Part shown: piece by piece, positions 1 to 12,000 of the stretch
How the letters are laid out: every line of letters begins with the position of its first letter
How positions within the stretch are numbered: position 1 is the first letter of the stretch
DNA from: Setoptus koraiensis
Taxonomy: Eukaryota; Arthropoda
Reading direction: 5' to 3'
NCBI GenBank assembly: GCA_048013815.1
Contig: CM106585.1
Location: forward strand, 15,004,001-15,068,000
DNA length: 64,000 nucleotides
Position numbers and translations under genes: made by a program
Notes under the pieces: model-generated
The model's input: only the letters and a program-made list of their open reading frames with translations
What the model was told of the DNA's origin: nothing
The model's database searches: none

Positions 1-929
1 ACAAATACAGGCTTGCAGATATAAGCAAATATGAGTATCAATGCGAGCACAAATATAAATCAGCGGCGCTGGCGATGATTTATATTTGTGTCGGGCCGCT
101 CCCTCGGCCGCTCGTCGGGCCAGCGCCGGCCGCTCGGGCTCACAAAGGCCGGCCCGTCAAACTGTTGCTGTACAGTTGTTGCGCAACAGTCGCCGCCGGA
201 CAGCGAGTGTTGCTCGGCTCAACAGTGTTGTTGCGCAACAGTGTAAACTTGAAAAGGCTTTTGTGCCGAGCTGCAAATGCGCGCCCCCTGTAAGCGCAAT
301 CTATTTTCGACGGCAACTTCTCGCACTGACCGACTGAATTGGCCGAGCGGCCGGCAGTTGATGATGATAGAGTAGCCAATCGCAATTAGTCTCTCGTCGG
401 TCCGGTCGCTGTTGCACTGTGCGGACTGTGTGTGCCCAATGGGCAACTTTCGCCGCTGTGGCCGGCGCAGGTTGCCCGCGACCGGCAACAACTTTCTCGC
501 AGCCAGCCAGACAAACTGTTGTGGCCAGCCGATGCATTATGTAATATTTGCAACAATCGCTCAACGATGATGCAAATGATGAGCCGAGAGCCGCGGTAGC
601 CGCAACAGTGTCATTAGCCGCCGTTGCGAGCCGCTCATTACGAGCACGCCATTAGCCGCTGCCCAAGTGGTTGCAGCTTCTGGAAGCCGGCGAGCGCCGA
701 TTGCGGCCAGCGAGCTCCGGTGCCGAGCAGCCAGCGCCGATTCCGAGAAGAAGATCCCAGCACAAGGTACGAGCACAAGATCCCGGCAGCCCGGCCGACG
801 GCGCTCGGGTTGCCAGCCGGCGACTAATGATGAGCCTGGGCGCGGTATCGCCGGCACGCTCATTGCGGTATCATGCAAATGTGAGCCGCACGGCGCAATG
901 CAAATTGCACTCGCAACTCACAACGCTCT

Positions 930-1040
930 TACCTGCGCCTGCCCGCGCTCACCTGAGCTACCTGCGCTCGCCTGAGATCGCCTGCGCCTACCCGCGCTCA
1001 CCTGAGCTCACCTGAGCTCACCTGAGCTCACCTGAGCTCG
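930..1040. repeat. CTCACCTGAG-type decamer array
   Basis: Four direct copies of GCTCACCTGA in tandem (996-1040), preceded by looser variants (acctgcgcct, gcctgagatc). Each unit contains the E-box-like word CACCTG. Confidence 0.8.
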
Positions 1041-1531
1041 CAAAGGCATCGCGAATCTCGGCCGGCTACCGAGAGCCGACTGCCACTCGAGTGTTGCAAA
1101 GCTGACCAGTGCAAGCGGCTGCAAGTGTCCGCGCCATGGCTGCGGGCAACGTTGCGCCGGGCTCGATACGTCTTGCGCAACAAAATGCGTCCAAAAGTCC
1201 GACAAAATCACACTGATGTGTCGCATGCTGCTTCCTATCTGATCGCATCAACTCACAACTTGTCAGACACAGGCCAAGTGAGCTTGTGTTGCGCAACCTG
1301 TTCATGCGCGGCCGCATCACTTGGGCGCCGGTCGCCGGCCACTCAGCCTGAGTGACTCAGGTGAGTGTGGCCATTGTGTGAGCAAATTATCAAATAATTA
1401 TCATTATAATTATTTTGGTTTGTGCGAGCGCTTAAGAGTGCTCGTTAGCGAGCCAGTTGTCACCTGGTGTCCCTTTAGTTGGCTTGGGCGGCGCGAGGCA
1501 GCGACAGTGTCGCCAGCTTCAACCGTCTGCA

Positions 1532-1585
1532 CAGTCTCGTCAGTCTCGTCAGTCTCGTCAGTCTCGTCAGTCTCGTCAGTCTCGA
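1532..1585. repeat. 9-bp tandem repeat (GTCTCGTCA)n
   Basis: About five to six units of GTCTCGTCA in a row, the last ones degenerate (ctcgacatt). Confidence 0.85.
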
Positions 1586-1955
1586 CATTCTCGACAGGAA
1601 CTGGCCAGAGTGGCTCAAACGGACAATTGAATTCAATTGTTCGTTGAATTGTTTGTTGGTGTGCGGCGCGCTCGCAAGCTGCCACGGCAGCCGACGAGAC
1701 GGCCGACGAAATGTCCGCTGCAGCAGCCGACGATATTGCAGCGCTGCGTCTGAGATGTTACGTAACAGTTGTGGCCGGCGCTGCGGTCCGCTCTCGGCCG
1801 GCGCTTCTGGCAGCGCGGCGAGCGCCGACAACCGGAAGGCGCAAGCCGCATATCGCGGGCGAGCGGTGTCGCGGGCAGCTCGACTGTTGTTGGCTGTGCG
1901 GCCAACTGCCGGCCGACCGCGGCCGGCCCGACCGTTGTGACGCAAGCCAGTGACG

Positions 1956-2030
1956 CAATGGTCAGTGTTGCAATGGTCAGTGTTGCAATGGTCAGTGTTA
2001 CAAATGGTCAGTGTTATAAATGGTCAGTGG
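1956..2030. repeat. 15/16-bp tandem repeat (CAATGGTCAGTGTTG)n
   Basis: Five successive units; the later copies carry TACAAATGG and TATAAATGG variants. Confidence 0.85.
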
Positions 2031-2573
2031 GTCTCGTGAGCGCGTCGAGTGCGCAGAGTGCGCCGAGTCGCACATGCAAACATTCAATTTGCATTTGTGG
2101 TCACTCTGGGCCACCGATACTCACACCGCCGCTGACATGGCGCAATTTCATCATCGTGTTGCGTCATAATCGGTTGCATCAGCGTCGTCAGTGGCCGCAT
2201 CACGCATTGGTTGACGATGCAGCGTTAGTGGCGTCAGTTGCGTCAGTTGCGTCAGTGGGTTTGTTTGTGCGCTTGTGGCAACAATCAGTCTGACAATGGG
2301 TGAGCAATAATTGCATAACACTGTTCGTATTATGCAATTTGCCAACGTTGCTGTGCCGCACACAATTGACAGACCTCAGTCTGTCGGACAGAGCGAGCGA
2401 ACAATTGAATGCCCAATTGAATTGTGAGCAACGAGCAACGAGCAACCGACAACCAACAAGCCAATCACCAAAATGGCGATGATGCCCTCATAATACCAAT
2501 AACGATAATGAAACTGACCAGCGCACTGGTCACTTTGCGAGCGACTTGCGTCAGCCAGCTGAAGCTGCGCCGG

Positions 2574-2628
2574 CCAGTTGATTCGGCGGCCGGTTGATTC
2601 GGCGGCCGGTTGATTCAGGGGCCGGTTG
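2574..2628. repeat. 16-bp tandem repeat (CCGGTTGATTCGGCGG)n
   Basis: Three copies plus a partial fourth, with single-base differences. Confidence 0.85.
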
Positions 2629-3031
2629 CTGGTGCATCACTGTGGTTGCGTCATGGGCACAGTCATCGCTTAATTCCGTGATACGAAAACATGACGCATG
2701 TGCGCCGCGTTAAGCAGCATTGCGCCCCATCCGGCTCCGTTCGCATCGCCCCCGTGGGCCCCGGCGGCTCCGCTGCTGGCTTTGAGACCGGTGTCACCTG
2801 TTAGACGCGCACGGTTCACTGGCCCAACGGGGCCCCGCGGACCCACTGCGCCACCGACCGGACCCACTGGGCACTGTTGCAGCAATTTGTTTTGGTGAGC
2901 GTGCGCGGGCGGGTGTAGTGAGCCGGAAAGGGGCCGCTGGCGCGGATGTCGGGTAAGCGCGCGAGCACAACATAACAACATTCAATAACAACATTGTTTG
3001 TCTGACCGGTCTCATTGGTGCGCTGACCGAT

Positions 3032-3070
3032 GCCAGTTTGGCCAGTTTGGCCAGTTTGGCCAGTTTGGCC
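3032..3070. repeat. 9-bp tandem repeat (CCAGTTTGG)n
   Basis: Four uninterrupted units of CCAGTTTGG. Confidence 0.85.
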
Positions 3071-3645
3071 ACTGTCGCCGGCCAGCAGTAATTGCTGCCG
3101 GCGCACAACAGTTGCCGTGAGCGGGCGATCTCACTGCTCATTGCGCCGGCCAATCGCACGCAAATGGCCCCTGTGGTCAGCGCAATCGCGTCGCCGTAAT
3201 TGGCCGTAATCAAGTTTGGCCATTGTGTGCGCCCATGCTCGCCGCCAGGTATTGTTGTTATCTGTCGTGTTCGCTGGTTCGCCGGTCGCCTGTTCGCTGA
3301 TTCGGCGGTCGGCGGCCGGCGGCGGCAACGGTGTGATATGATGCCGGCGATATCGCACATTGGCGCAGTGCTGCGAGCCGCCGACCGGCCGATTGTTGCC
3401 GGCCAGTCAGCCGGTCGCCGATGGACACTTGTTCGCGGCGCGGGCCGCCTGGGCGCCACAAGCGCTCAGCCGCTGGTGTGCGCGCCGCCGGCCATTGCCG
3501 GCTCGCCGGGCAAGTGGCCCGAGCCGCGCAAATTGCGCGCCCGACCATTGCGGCCAGCAACCGCGCCGACGGCTAGACGTCAAGCTGTGCCGGCCGTTGC
3601 CCAACAACAAAATCAAATCATGTCCAGCCGACTGTCGCTGTTGTT

Positions 3646-3684
3646 GTCGTTGTTGTTGTTGTTGCTGCTGTTGTTGTTGTTCTC
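3646..3684. repeat. TTG/CTG trinucleotide run
   Basis: Run of TTG with CTG interruptions. It reads as poly-Gln, Cys or Leu in different frames and is not part of a supported gene. Confidence 0.8.
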
Positions 3685-4020
3685 CGCGCGTTGTCGCCCT
3701 GTGCTCGGGCGAATCGGCTTGCGCCGCTCGCGAGTATCGCCGCTCGCACAATTTGCAGTGCAAATTTTGCACCATATTCGTGCTTATAAATAATACATAA
3801 TAATGCGGGCGCGATGCGCGCCCATTCCGTCGGCTCCGCACCGTCCCACTGCGATTGTCGAGCGCCCGGCCGCCGGGCCGGGCCGGTTCGACGCCCGACG
3901 CTCGTCACAGCGCAAGCCAGCACCGCACCGACAATGATAACGTAATGTGGTGAGCGCCGCCGGAAAGCCGGCCGAGGCGGGCCGGAATGGGCCGAGGCGG
4001 GCCGGAATGGTGCCCCGTTC

Positions 4021-4070
4021 GAACAGTTCGAACTGTTCGAACTGTTCCAACTGTTCGAACTGTTGGAACG
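4021..4070. repeat. Self-complementary array of AACTGTTCG / CAGTTCGAACTG
   Basis: Nine-base units built on the palindrome TTCGAA, so the array is both a direct and an inverted repeat (GAACAGTTCGAACTGTTC is a perfect palindrome). It can fold on itself. Confidence 0.85.
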
Positions 4071-4567
4071 GCCCGATGGAACTGATCGGCACACAAGCAA
4101 CAGACAGCGGCTGCATGTAACATATCTCGTCCGCTCGCCCGTGTGTGCGAGCTGTGCGAGCCGTGTGAGTCGCAAACTGCGAGCTGTCAGCGCCGAATGC
4201 GGTCAGTTTGACGGGCTGCACATGACGCCGTCGACACATGCCGGCCATAAACTGACCGGCCTGACACACTGCGGCATGCAAATCGCAAGCGCATAATTGG
4301 CAGCCGAAGCAGGGCCCAAGAGCACTTTCGATTGGGCGCAATCAGTGCGCCGCTGGCCAGTGGTCAGCTCACGTCTGTTTATATCTGGCTGTGTGTCTGG
4401 CTTGCTCACATGGCATGAGCAGATAAAAGTTATATCTGGCTGCATCTGTGCATCTGTCTCATGGCCGCGTCTCATGGCTGCCGTCGTCGGGCCGAACAGA
4501 GATGCGGCGCGGCTTCATTTGCGGCCCGAGACGCTGTTGCGCCAAAGCAATAAAGCAAGCGAAAAAA

Positions 4568-4586
4568 TCTCTCTCTCTCTCTCTCG
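4568..4586. repeat. (CT)n microsatellite
   Basis: Pure dinucleotide run of about nine CT units. Confidence 0.9.
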
Positions 4587-5204
4587 TTGAAACAATCTCT
4601 CGTTTAGTGTTTAGTGCCAGCTAGTTGCTTTATGGCCAGTTTATGCCGGCCACTCGCATGCGCTGGCCGCATTATTGCCGGCCACTCGCTGACGCAACTC
4701 TGCGCACACTGACGCAACTGGCACTCGCTGACGTAACTGCAATCACCATGATAACTCACATATGAGATAATGATAATACACATGCACACATGATGATCGC
4801 ACACACAAAATAATCAGTGCCGGCGAGCGATGACCAACGACGAGCGTCGTCAAGAAAATTATCTCACAGCGCTAATGCTCATCGGCGCAGTGTGCGCCGT
4901 ATGGCCGCGCTTGGCATTGAGCTGGCACTTGCTTGCGAGTCTACAGACGCCCCGTCCGGCCCGCTCGCCGGCTGTTCGCCCGTTCGCCCGCTCGATCGCC
5001 GCCCGCTCGGTCGCTGTCCGTTCGCCGGCCCGTTCGCTGGCCAGCCAGCGGACGGCGGGCCAGACGAGCGCTGGCGTCAGCGGCGGCCGGCGCGAACAGC
5101 TCATCGGCTATATCCAGTGCCCACTGGCGAGCTAATTGCTGGCCGTCGTGATGAGCTTCTCACATTGTCGCCGTGTCGCATTATCGCGTTCGTGTTGCCT
5201 TTGG

Positions 5205-5276
5205 CAGTTCGCACTCGGCAGTTCGAGTTCGGCATTCGGCAGTTCGAATTCGGCAGTTCGAATCCAGCGTTCGGCA
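5205..5276. repeat. TTCGGCAGTTCG-type repeat
   Basis: Six or so imperfect units around GCAGTTCGAATTCGGCA. It resembles a tRNA B box (GTTCGAATCC) at one point, but only by repetition of this unit. Confidence 0.75.
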
Positions 5277-5631
5277 GTTGGCGACGCCAGCAGCACAGCG
5301 AGCGAGCCAACAAAGCGTGGGTGTCGCCGCACGCACTTGTCGCAACTTGCTCGTCGCGACAATCAGCCGCATGCGAGATTTGCATGCAAATAAATGTATA
5401 TTAAATGGGATTAAATGGGCCAAATTGGGATTATCGCGCAAGCATGCGACGCGACGCGCTCGCTTGGCGGAAGTTGGCCAATGTGTCACTCGCTTGTTGT
5501 GCTCGCTTGCATGTTTTGCATGTTTGCACTTGGTCACTGTTGTGTGTCCGTTGTCCGTTTTCATTAGCCGAATGTGCGCTTGTTGCGCACATTCACCGTG
5601 TTGTTAGCTCGCCAAATCGCCAAATCGGCGC

Positions 5632-5681
5632 GATATGGTGAGATATGGCGAGATATGGCGAGATATGGCGAGATATGGTGA
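5632..5681. repeat. 10-bp tandem repeat (AGATATGGCG)n
   Basis: Five units, the first and last with TG in place of CG, located 0.2 kb downstream of Toll exon 3 within intron 3. Confidence 0.88.
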
Positions 5682-5885
5682 GTGCACAAACACACACTGC
5701 TTGGCAAACACTGGGCGACTCGGCGTGTAAATACAACGACTCTCTTGTGAGTGGCAAGTCGGCTCGCGGTCGCTCGACGCTCACGCTCGATCCCACTGAC
5801 AACGCTGACAGTGCTATTATCAAGATTATTATCAGCGCACATTATGCAGGCTTATTATGTAATATTCATTTGCGTTTGCACTTAC

Positions 5886-6005
5886 GTTTTTAGCAAATTG
5901 TCGCTTATGACCAACACTATTCGTCGAGAGGCATTAATTGCCTCCACGATGGCGTCGCTCAGGTATCCGCTGGCCACGGGCAGGTCTCTGTAGTGGAGAG
6001 CCAGT
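5886..6005 (-). CDS. Toll receptor exon 3 (TIR BB loop), isolated small exon
   Basis: The minus strand reads AACAG|A at the acceptor (6006) and AAAAC|GTAAGT at the donor (5885). The 120-nt frame gives RLALHYRDLPVASGYLSD, then AIVEAINASRRIVLVISDN and LLKT. This aligns in order with the TIR segment of Tollo-type receptors (LCLHYRDFPVG, TIVQSVESSRRTIMVLSENF, IKS) that must follow exon 2. The incoming phase (one base completes AG-A = Arg) fits exon 2 exactly, and the outgoing phase is 2. The exon has no internal stop and lies 5.0 kb from exon 2 in GC-rich intronic DNA. Confidence 0.9.
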
Positions 6006-9000
6006 CTGTTAATGGCCGCCGTTGGTTGCGTTCAATTCGGTCGGTCGGGTTGCCATTACGGGCGAGCATGCGGACCATGTGTAATATCACAGGTGAATGG
6101 CGTTAGTTGGTCGGTTGGCGCCAGAGTGGGCCAGTTTAATTGGAGCGGCCATTTGAATGGGTTCGTGTGTGCGTTCGGTGCGCCGGTCGGTCGTTCGAGG
6201 CACGAAGGGAGAAAGAGATTGAAATTGAGTTGGATTAGCGAGTTGTTGTTGTCGGTGTTGTTTTGGTCGGTGTTGTTTTGGTCGGTGTTGTTTTAGTCGG
6301 TGTTGTTGCTGCTGTCGTGAGCTGGCCAACGCGCCGATACTCGAGCAATAATGCGTCTGCACTACTAATAATGATAATAAGGTAGCTGCTGCGCCCGCCG
6401 CCAGGGCCACTCGGCCACTCGGGCCACTTTGGCCACTGCGAGCTGACCATCATGCACAGGGTATCATTGTTATTATTGGGTATCATTGTTATTACTGGGT
6501 ATCATTGTTATTATTGGGTATCATTGTTATTATTGGGTATCATTGTTATTATGGCTGGCGCGCATTGCGTAAGCTCTGCTATTATGGTCGGGCGGCCAGC
6601 CGCGCGCTTTGCCGCATGCAGTCGGCAACTTGGCGGGCCGGCAGCGTGCGGCGAGCGGGCCGCGGGGTATTATCCGCGCGCTATCCGCGCGTTATCCGCG
6701 CGCTATCCGCGCGCTATTCGGGCGTTATCCGCGCGTTATGCGGCGGCGGCCAGCGCCAATAAAACGTAAGCCCATTTTTTATATTGGCCATTGTTTGTTT
6801 ATTTATTGTTATTATCAATTTTGTGTGTCCACCGGCCGCTGGCCGCCAGTTATAATCTGGCCGCTCACCTGAGTCGCATGCTCGCATGCTCGTATGCTCA
6901 TATGCTCGTATGCTCGTATGCGGCTCGGGTGAGATATCAGCCCGATGCAAAACAAACAATCGCGCCTGTTTATTGGTGCAAGTTTGCTGCTGCCAGCGGC
7001 GCCGGCCAATCGAGTTGAGCCGCCACTCGCCACTCGCGAGGGCTCTCAATCAATTTTGGCCGCTCCATCCGCGCACCGCGGCTCCCAGCGCTCGGTCATC
7101 AGCGCCCGGTTACCCGCGCCCGGCTACCCGCGCCCGGCAAGGTGAGCAGCGCAAGGTGAGCAGCGTAAGGTGAGCAGCGGCTATGAGCTGGGCTGCTATT
7201 ATCGTGAGGCATCGTGCGGCCGCCATCGCATGACTATTGCGGCCATCGGATCGCCGGCTGCAATAGTTGCTGGCAGCGCGGTCGCCGTGAAAAGCACACC
7301 GTGGTTATTAGTGCATGATTACTACATGATTGAGCTCATTTTATTCCTTCTCGGCCCTCGTCTACCTGTGCTGCCATGCAACCTGTGCAACGGAGCCGTC
7401 GCCTGTGCAGCCGGGCAACTTGTGGCGCTTCTCTGGCGGCTTGTTGGCAGTTTCGATTGCAGTTCGAAAGGCACCGCATTGCCATTCGACACTGTCCACA
7501 ATGCCTCTGCGAACCGGTGCCACTGGCCACCGAGCATCGGCCGGCCATTCCACAACAATCGCACAACATGGGCACAACGAACGCACCACGAACGCACCAC
7601 GAACGCACAACAACGCTCATCTGGAAAAGCGACCGGTAGTGGCAGGCAGAACAGGCCAGCGGCCAGTAGTAACAAGCAAACAATAACAAACAAAAATAGT
7701 ATTAAAAATAATTTCAAAACAGCGATCGTGTGTTTGTGTTCTCACACTGGCACAAACAAACAAACCGTGCACTCGTCGACAGTTTCCACGCGGGCCGGCA
7801 TGGCCGCATCACGATTGTTGCGTCATGAATCATGACTGCTCTATAGTGGACACTGCACACTGGACACTGCACACTGGACACTGCAAACTGTGCGCTGGAC
7901 GCTGGACGCTGGACAGCGCCATAGACTGTGCGCATAGTGTGCGAGCGAGGACAAGCATGAGTAAATTGCAAACCTCTACGTCTCAACACAAACGACCGGC
8001 ACGCCATAAATGGGGCGCATGAGCCAGATCGGTGTCGGTCGCCGTTGTCGCCGTTGTCGCCGTTGTCGCTGCTGTTGTTGTTGTTGCTGCCGCTGGTCAG
8101 TTTGCGCGGACGCGCACAAGCTGTGGCGCGGACAACAACGACAGCGCAGCCAACAGGTTCAGTCGGTCGATATCTCGCTGGAGCGCTGTTTGGGGCGCGT
8201 GTCGCTCGGGGGCGCTCGCTCAGAGTGGGCCCAAGCTTTGCATTGCGGCGAGTCGCGGGCCGGCCCAAGTGCGGCCGGAGTGCGGCCAATGTGCGGCCAA
8301 AGTGCGCAACGGTCAGTGTCGGGTCAGTGTCGAGTCAGTGTCGGGCAGCTGTGAGTGTGGCTCAAGTGTAACAAGTTTGTGCCATGTTGGCACAAACTTG
8401 AAGTCGCGCGCGACAAGTGCTCAGTGGCGGCTAATTGCTACATGTTGACATATGGCAGCGTCTTCATTGGACAGCGCTCACTGGCCAACGAGCAGCGCAG
8501 TTGACACATGATGTTATCTATCTATGTGTTAATTAAAATCACAAATCTTCGATTGTGTCGCCGTTGTTCTCATGATGCTTCGCGATGATGCTTCTCGATG
8601 ATGCTTCTCGATGATGCTTCGCCACCGCGCCGACACACCGCAAACATATGGCTGTCGAGCCGCTGAGCCGTCGAGCTTTGCAGCTTTGGAGCTCGGAGCT
8701 TGGAGCTTTGGAGCGAGGCTGAGCTGCGCCGACGACTCAATGACAGCGACAATCGACAACAGTGTCATGAGATCAACACAAACAAACAACAGATAGCACA
8801 TCTTCTGTGGCCCGCAAACGACGATGGGAACTCTTGACATGTCTGTCAATGTTCTCATGACGTCGCTAGCTCGCAAATCGTGCCGATCAATTAAACGCTC
8901 TCTCACTTGTCGCTGATCTAGATCTGCGCAATTGACTGCTGATACGCTTGTTGCGAGCACTCATACGCTTGTTGCCGATGCGGTCGTCGCCGATGCGGTC

Positions 9001-12000
9001 GTCGCCGACGCGGTTGTTGCTGCAGTCGTCGTTGTTGTTGCTGTTGTTGATGTCGTTGTTGTTGATGGGCAGAGATGCTGCCAGAGATAACATTGAGCGC
9101 GCTATCAGCAAACCCAAACGGAATGTTCCGTGCCGGCGCGTCCATTTGCCCGGCGAATAGATGCCCGACTAGAGGCGAGCACGACTCGATCGACGAGTCG
9201 CTCAGGACGCTGCTATCAGAGTAACAGTGGCTGCAATCAACTGGTGCCAGCGACAATTATTTCGATCTGGCATCGATCTATTTAGACAGAGCGGCCTTTA
9301 GACGGTCTGGCGGTGCTGGTGCCATGCCGATCAGCAATCGCGCAAAGTCAATGAACCTGCTCTGGCAATTGTCAAACAACAGTCGTTGCTGTTGCTGTTG
9401 TTCTCCAATCTGTTTATTGTTCTTTGTCTTGCTCTCTCGCACTATAACTCATCGATACTACCGGCACATTTATCGCCGACCATGTTCGCTGGCCATTATC
9501 CAAACATCCAAGCATCGGCTGAACTTGACCGGCATGCTGCGGGCTAGTGTGCTCGCCCTAATCACATGCTGCTGCTGCTGCTGCTAATGCCGCCGCTTGC
9601 ATAATAATTAATGTTTGCCCATGAGACGAGCCTGCTGCTATTTTATTTGTGCGCTGCGCTGTGCTGTGCGTCTCGGATAAAATAAATCAGGCGGCCAGGT
9701 GAAGGCATCGGTTTGCGCCAAACCGATCTGCCTTCATTGGTCAGTGGTCGCGAAAAGTAACTCGAAAATCGTTATTGTAATCACGCTGCTGCTGCTGCAA
9801 AGCTGACCAAGCCAAACAGCGAGCCCGAGCACAACGCAACCAGCACTTACGTAAGCGCGCAACTAACACGCTGACGACCGTGATGGTGATGAGGTGAGAA
9901 AAGCGCATTACATAACAAGCATAATAAAATTAACACTTGCCTGTTGTCGCTGTTGTTGCTGCTGCTGTTGATGCTTTTGATGCTGCCAGCAGCACATAGA
10001 CAACAACAGGTTGCCAACAAACGCCACGACGCTGTTGGCATCTCGATCGATGCTGCTCGCCAACTAAACAAAGCCGCTCTAGACACAGCCAAGACAGGCC
10101 GCTAACGAGCGCCATAATTTAAGCGCCAGCACCGCGGTAATTTAGTTTGACGGGTTAGTTTGACTTGGCTGGGTGTCAAACTGGCCGCTCGAATTGCTTC
10201 GACTCGAAGCCTTCGAGACACTCGACGAGCCCCACTCGACCGACAACAACAATCCCCTTCGTCTCGTTTCGGCCACAACCGGCGCCATTATTAACAATAT
10301 AACACAAAACACTTGCCACTGACAACTGAACTGGCACCAGACAACACTTGACAACAATCAGAGCTTCGAAAGAAACACACACACATATATTTCGCAAAAA
10401 ACGCATATTTCGACAAACGATTAATGTGCTGCGGCGCTAATCCTAATTAGAATAAATTATTGTCTCGGTCTCTTTTAGCGCACGAGTCATGTCATTTAAG
10501 CGAGCGAGAGAGAGAGAGAGAGATTAACTTTTTTGCCAATATTATTTTGCTAGTTGTTGTGTGATAATGTGTTTATGCGAACATAATAATTATAATTATA
10601 ATAATAGTAATAATAATAGCGATAATATTATAAAAAATAATAGTAATAATAAACATATTGATAATGATTACGCGATAATAATAAATAGGGTTAAAAAGAC
10701 TGGTAACAAGCATCAACAACTACTCAACGACTCAACGGCTACCACCTATGGCTAAATGTTTCGCTCGCTCTCCTCTCGAATCTAGAATCTATCTCTAATC
10801 TAGTCTGATCGTCTGGCCCTGGCCCAGCGTCTGTGTTGTGTGTTCTTAATTCTAGCTCTTAATTGACAGATTGTTCTTTATGAGAACGCTGCCCACTGTT
10901 GTTTCGATCGGCTCTATTCGATTGGTTGCCCTGCTCTTCTACTAACTAACTACGATTCCGACGAATGGGGTGCAATCGATGCGGGTTTGGGTCATGGTAA
11001 TTGTGTGTGTGTGATAGGTATTTCTATTTACCTGTAGACTGGTTGGCCGTACTCAAGTTCGGGCGCTAGGAACTCGTTGATGAAGGCTTCGTCTTTCTTC
11101 GAATAGGACATATAAGCATCAAATAGTTTGTCTTCTTCGGCGCGCCTCAGGGCATTCTGATGATGACTGCCCAATGTGTGATGATGATTTCCGCCCGCCA
11201 TAATGCCACCTTTGCCACTTTTTTGGTTGCCCAAATTGAAGCCGGCGCCGCTTGATGAGCCGCCCGATGAATCGGAATGCGACGAACGCGAACTTGTGCA
11301 TAATCTAATGCCATATTTTGTGTAAAACCATATACTCATATCGCGCCTATAGTACACTAATGACACCATTATTAAAATTATCAGCACAATTGTTGAACCA
11401 GCGCCAATTATTAGCATCATGGTGCCTAATGAATTGGACAAACCGTTTGCCTCAATAGGCTGATGGGTAATCATTGGATAGGGCTGATAGGTATGCTGGT
11501 AGGGATTGTTGGGGTCATCGTTGGGCAACTGTTGGGCATTATTATCACTTGAGGTGGCTGTAGGAACTGAACTAGGATCTTGTGGGTTGCTGTTGCTGTT
11601 GATGGGATCTTGCGGCAAATTGTAGGTAGGCACTAAATGAGGATATTGACGTTGTTGCTGTTGATTGAATGGCGTTGACTGTAGAAAGGGATTCTGTTGT
11701 TGCGGTAACATAATTGAGGACGACGACGACGACGATTGTTGAGTCGATGATGGCTGGGTGACAATTAGTTGCTGCTGATCATGATAGTTTGTGGCTGACA
11801 ATGGCTTTGATGGGTGATGTGCGATGATCTGGTGATTTGGCACTTTGAGTTGTTGCTGTTTGACCACTACCGTATGATTTAGGCACAATTGCATATGGAA
11901 CATGGGAAAAACGGGAAAAACTGTATCAAGTTGGCGATTAGTGGCTGTCGATTGCATCAACTGCAATCTGGCTGTCTCGTTGTGCTGACAGGTGATCTGT

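Larger units (their letters stand above)
1..5885 (-). other. Toll receptor intron 3, partial (GC-rich)
   Basis: Everything left of the exon 3 donor appears intronic. The remaining TIR half should contain an FW box and a Glu-Trp motif. I checked the minus strand for Phe-Trp and Glu-Trp codons here and saw no segment that continues the domain, so the next exon probably lies outside the window. The stretch holds TTGCGCAA palindromes, a CTCACCTGAG array and many short tandem repeats, listed separately. Confidence 0.6.
6006..11031 (-). other. Toll receptor intron 2 (about 5.0 kb)
   Basis: Between the phase-2 donor at 11031 and the acceptor at 6006. The first 0.6 kb next to exon 2 is AT-rich and includes an ATA/AAT-rich run (10579-10690); the rest is GC-rich and dense in imperfect tandem repeats. 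I found no further coding exon in it. Several open frames exist on both strands (for example 7170-7835) but show no recognisable domain. Confidence 0.8.

Noticed and set aside
1008-1226. Minus-strand frame with DFWTHF and RFAMPL as the TIR C terminus
   Set aside because: The words resemble the FW box and ALP end, but spacing and surrounding residues do not match, and no acceptor fits.
3770-3840. Minus-strand Thr-Glu-Trp-Ala-Arg segment as the next Toll TIR exon
   Set aside because: The motif looks like SEWAR of Toll, but no acceptor fits the phase and the following residues do not continue the TIR fold.
4604-4692. Minus-strand GCGTCAG|CGAGTGG acceptor giving T-EWPAIMRPAH as the next TIR exon
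   Set aside because: The phase fits, but the frame stops after about 28 residues without the beta-strand, FW box or domain end. The sequence is part of a local CCGGCCACTCGC repeat.
5205-5276. GTTCGAATCC as a tRNA or SINE B box
   Set aside because: It is one unit of a local TTCGGCAGTTCG tandem repeat; no cloverleaf is possible.
7170-7835. 221-codon ORF in Toll intron 2
   Set aside because: No domain, open on the opposite strand too, and repeat-bearing at its 3' half; composition-driven.
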